The notes under the pieces were generated by a model. That model worked only from the letters and a program-made list of their open reading frames with translations. It was not told where the DNA came from and made no database searches. Below, piece by piece: positions 63,968 to 64,000 of a stretch of 64,000 nt of DNA. How positions within the stretch are numbered: position 1 is the stretch's first letter; each line of letters begins with the position of its first letter. The DNA is from Pseudomonas sp. (GTDB taxonomy: Bacteria; Pseudomonadota; Gammaproteobacteria; Pseudomonadales; Pseudomonadaceae): assembly GCF_030690725.1 (NCBI RefSeq), contig NZ_JAUYGD010000089.1, positions 1-64,000 of the forward strand. Reading direction: 5' to 3'. The position numbers and the translations under genes were made by a program.

Positions 63968-64000
63968 TACAAGACTGCGCGGTCAGGGTAAAAGTGCGGC

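Overview
The window is ordinary high-GC gammaproteobacterial chromosome and almost certainly Pseudomonas. The evidence is an OprD-type porin, a trifunctional putA, the lldP-lldD-dld lactate operon, selD-mnmH, a one-piece tmRNA, and a che cluster of the type that accompanies Pseudomonas accessory chemosensory systems. The close match of one secreted cyanophycinase to the CphE type known from P. anguilliseptica and P. alcaligenes points to that side of the genus; this is inference, since no 16S or housekeeping marker is present. Genes are dense and no phage, CRISPR array or complete insertion sequence was seen. A transposase-like N-terminus runs off the left edge.

Layout. 1-7.2 kb: envelope and hypothetical genes (DUF4349 lipoprotein bounded by two direct repeats, glycine-zipper protein, FimV-like LysM protein, DUF1415, endonuclease I, lipoproteins), with a palindromic intergenic repeat near 6.9 kb. 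7.2-11.2 kb: an amino-acid-type binding protein, then a four-gene signalling operon (molybdopterin-domain-like periplasmic protein, diguanylate cyclase, response regulator, CheC-like phosphatase). 11.4-13.3 kb: YjdM, a LEA2 lipoprotein and a Tsx/OmpK-like channel.

13.5-25.1 kb is the most interesting region: two divergent arms that together look like a complete system for scavenging cyanophycin (multi-L-arginyl-poly-L-aspartate). The minus arm has a binding protein, two HisQ/M-like permeases, an M14 metallopeptidase of the cyanophycin-dipeptidase (CphZ) kind, a HisP-like ATPase and an RpiR regulator. The plus arm has a cyanophycinase-family protein carrying S-layer-homology-like repeats, a small unknown protein, an OprD porin, a second binding protein and a canonical secreted cyanophycinase. 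Proposed route: extracellular cleavage to beta-Asp-Arg, porin, periplasmic capture, ABC import, hydrolysis to Asp and Arg.

25.4-36.2 kb: an orphan NarL-type regulator, then a ten-gene chemosensory operon (mcp, cheY, STAS, cheA, mcp, cheW, cheR, cheD, cheB, REC-EAL), ending in a c-di-GMP phosphodiesterase. 37-41 kb: putA, preceded by GTTGCA operator-like sites. 41.4-47.7 kb: a DUF4157 protein, then a PhnCDE-like ABC transporter divergent from selD-mnmH, probably a selenium uptake and use module. 47.7-54.1 kb: RidA, LysR and SDR genes, and a helicase/FAN1 nuclease pair. 54.2-57.7 kb: tmRNA and a hybrid sensor kinase. 57.7-64 kb: the lactate operon with a GntR-type operator upstream of lldP.
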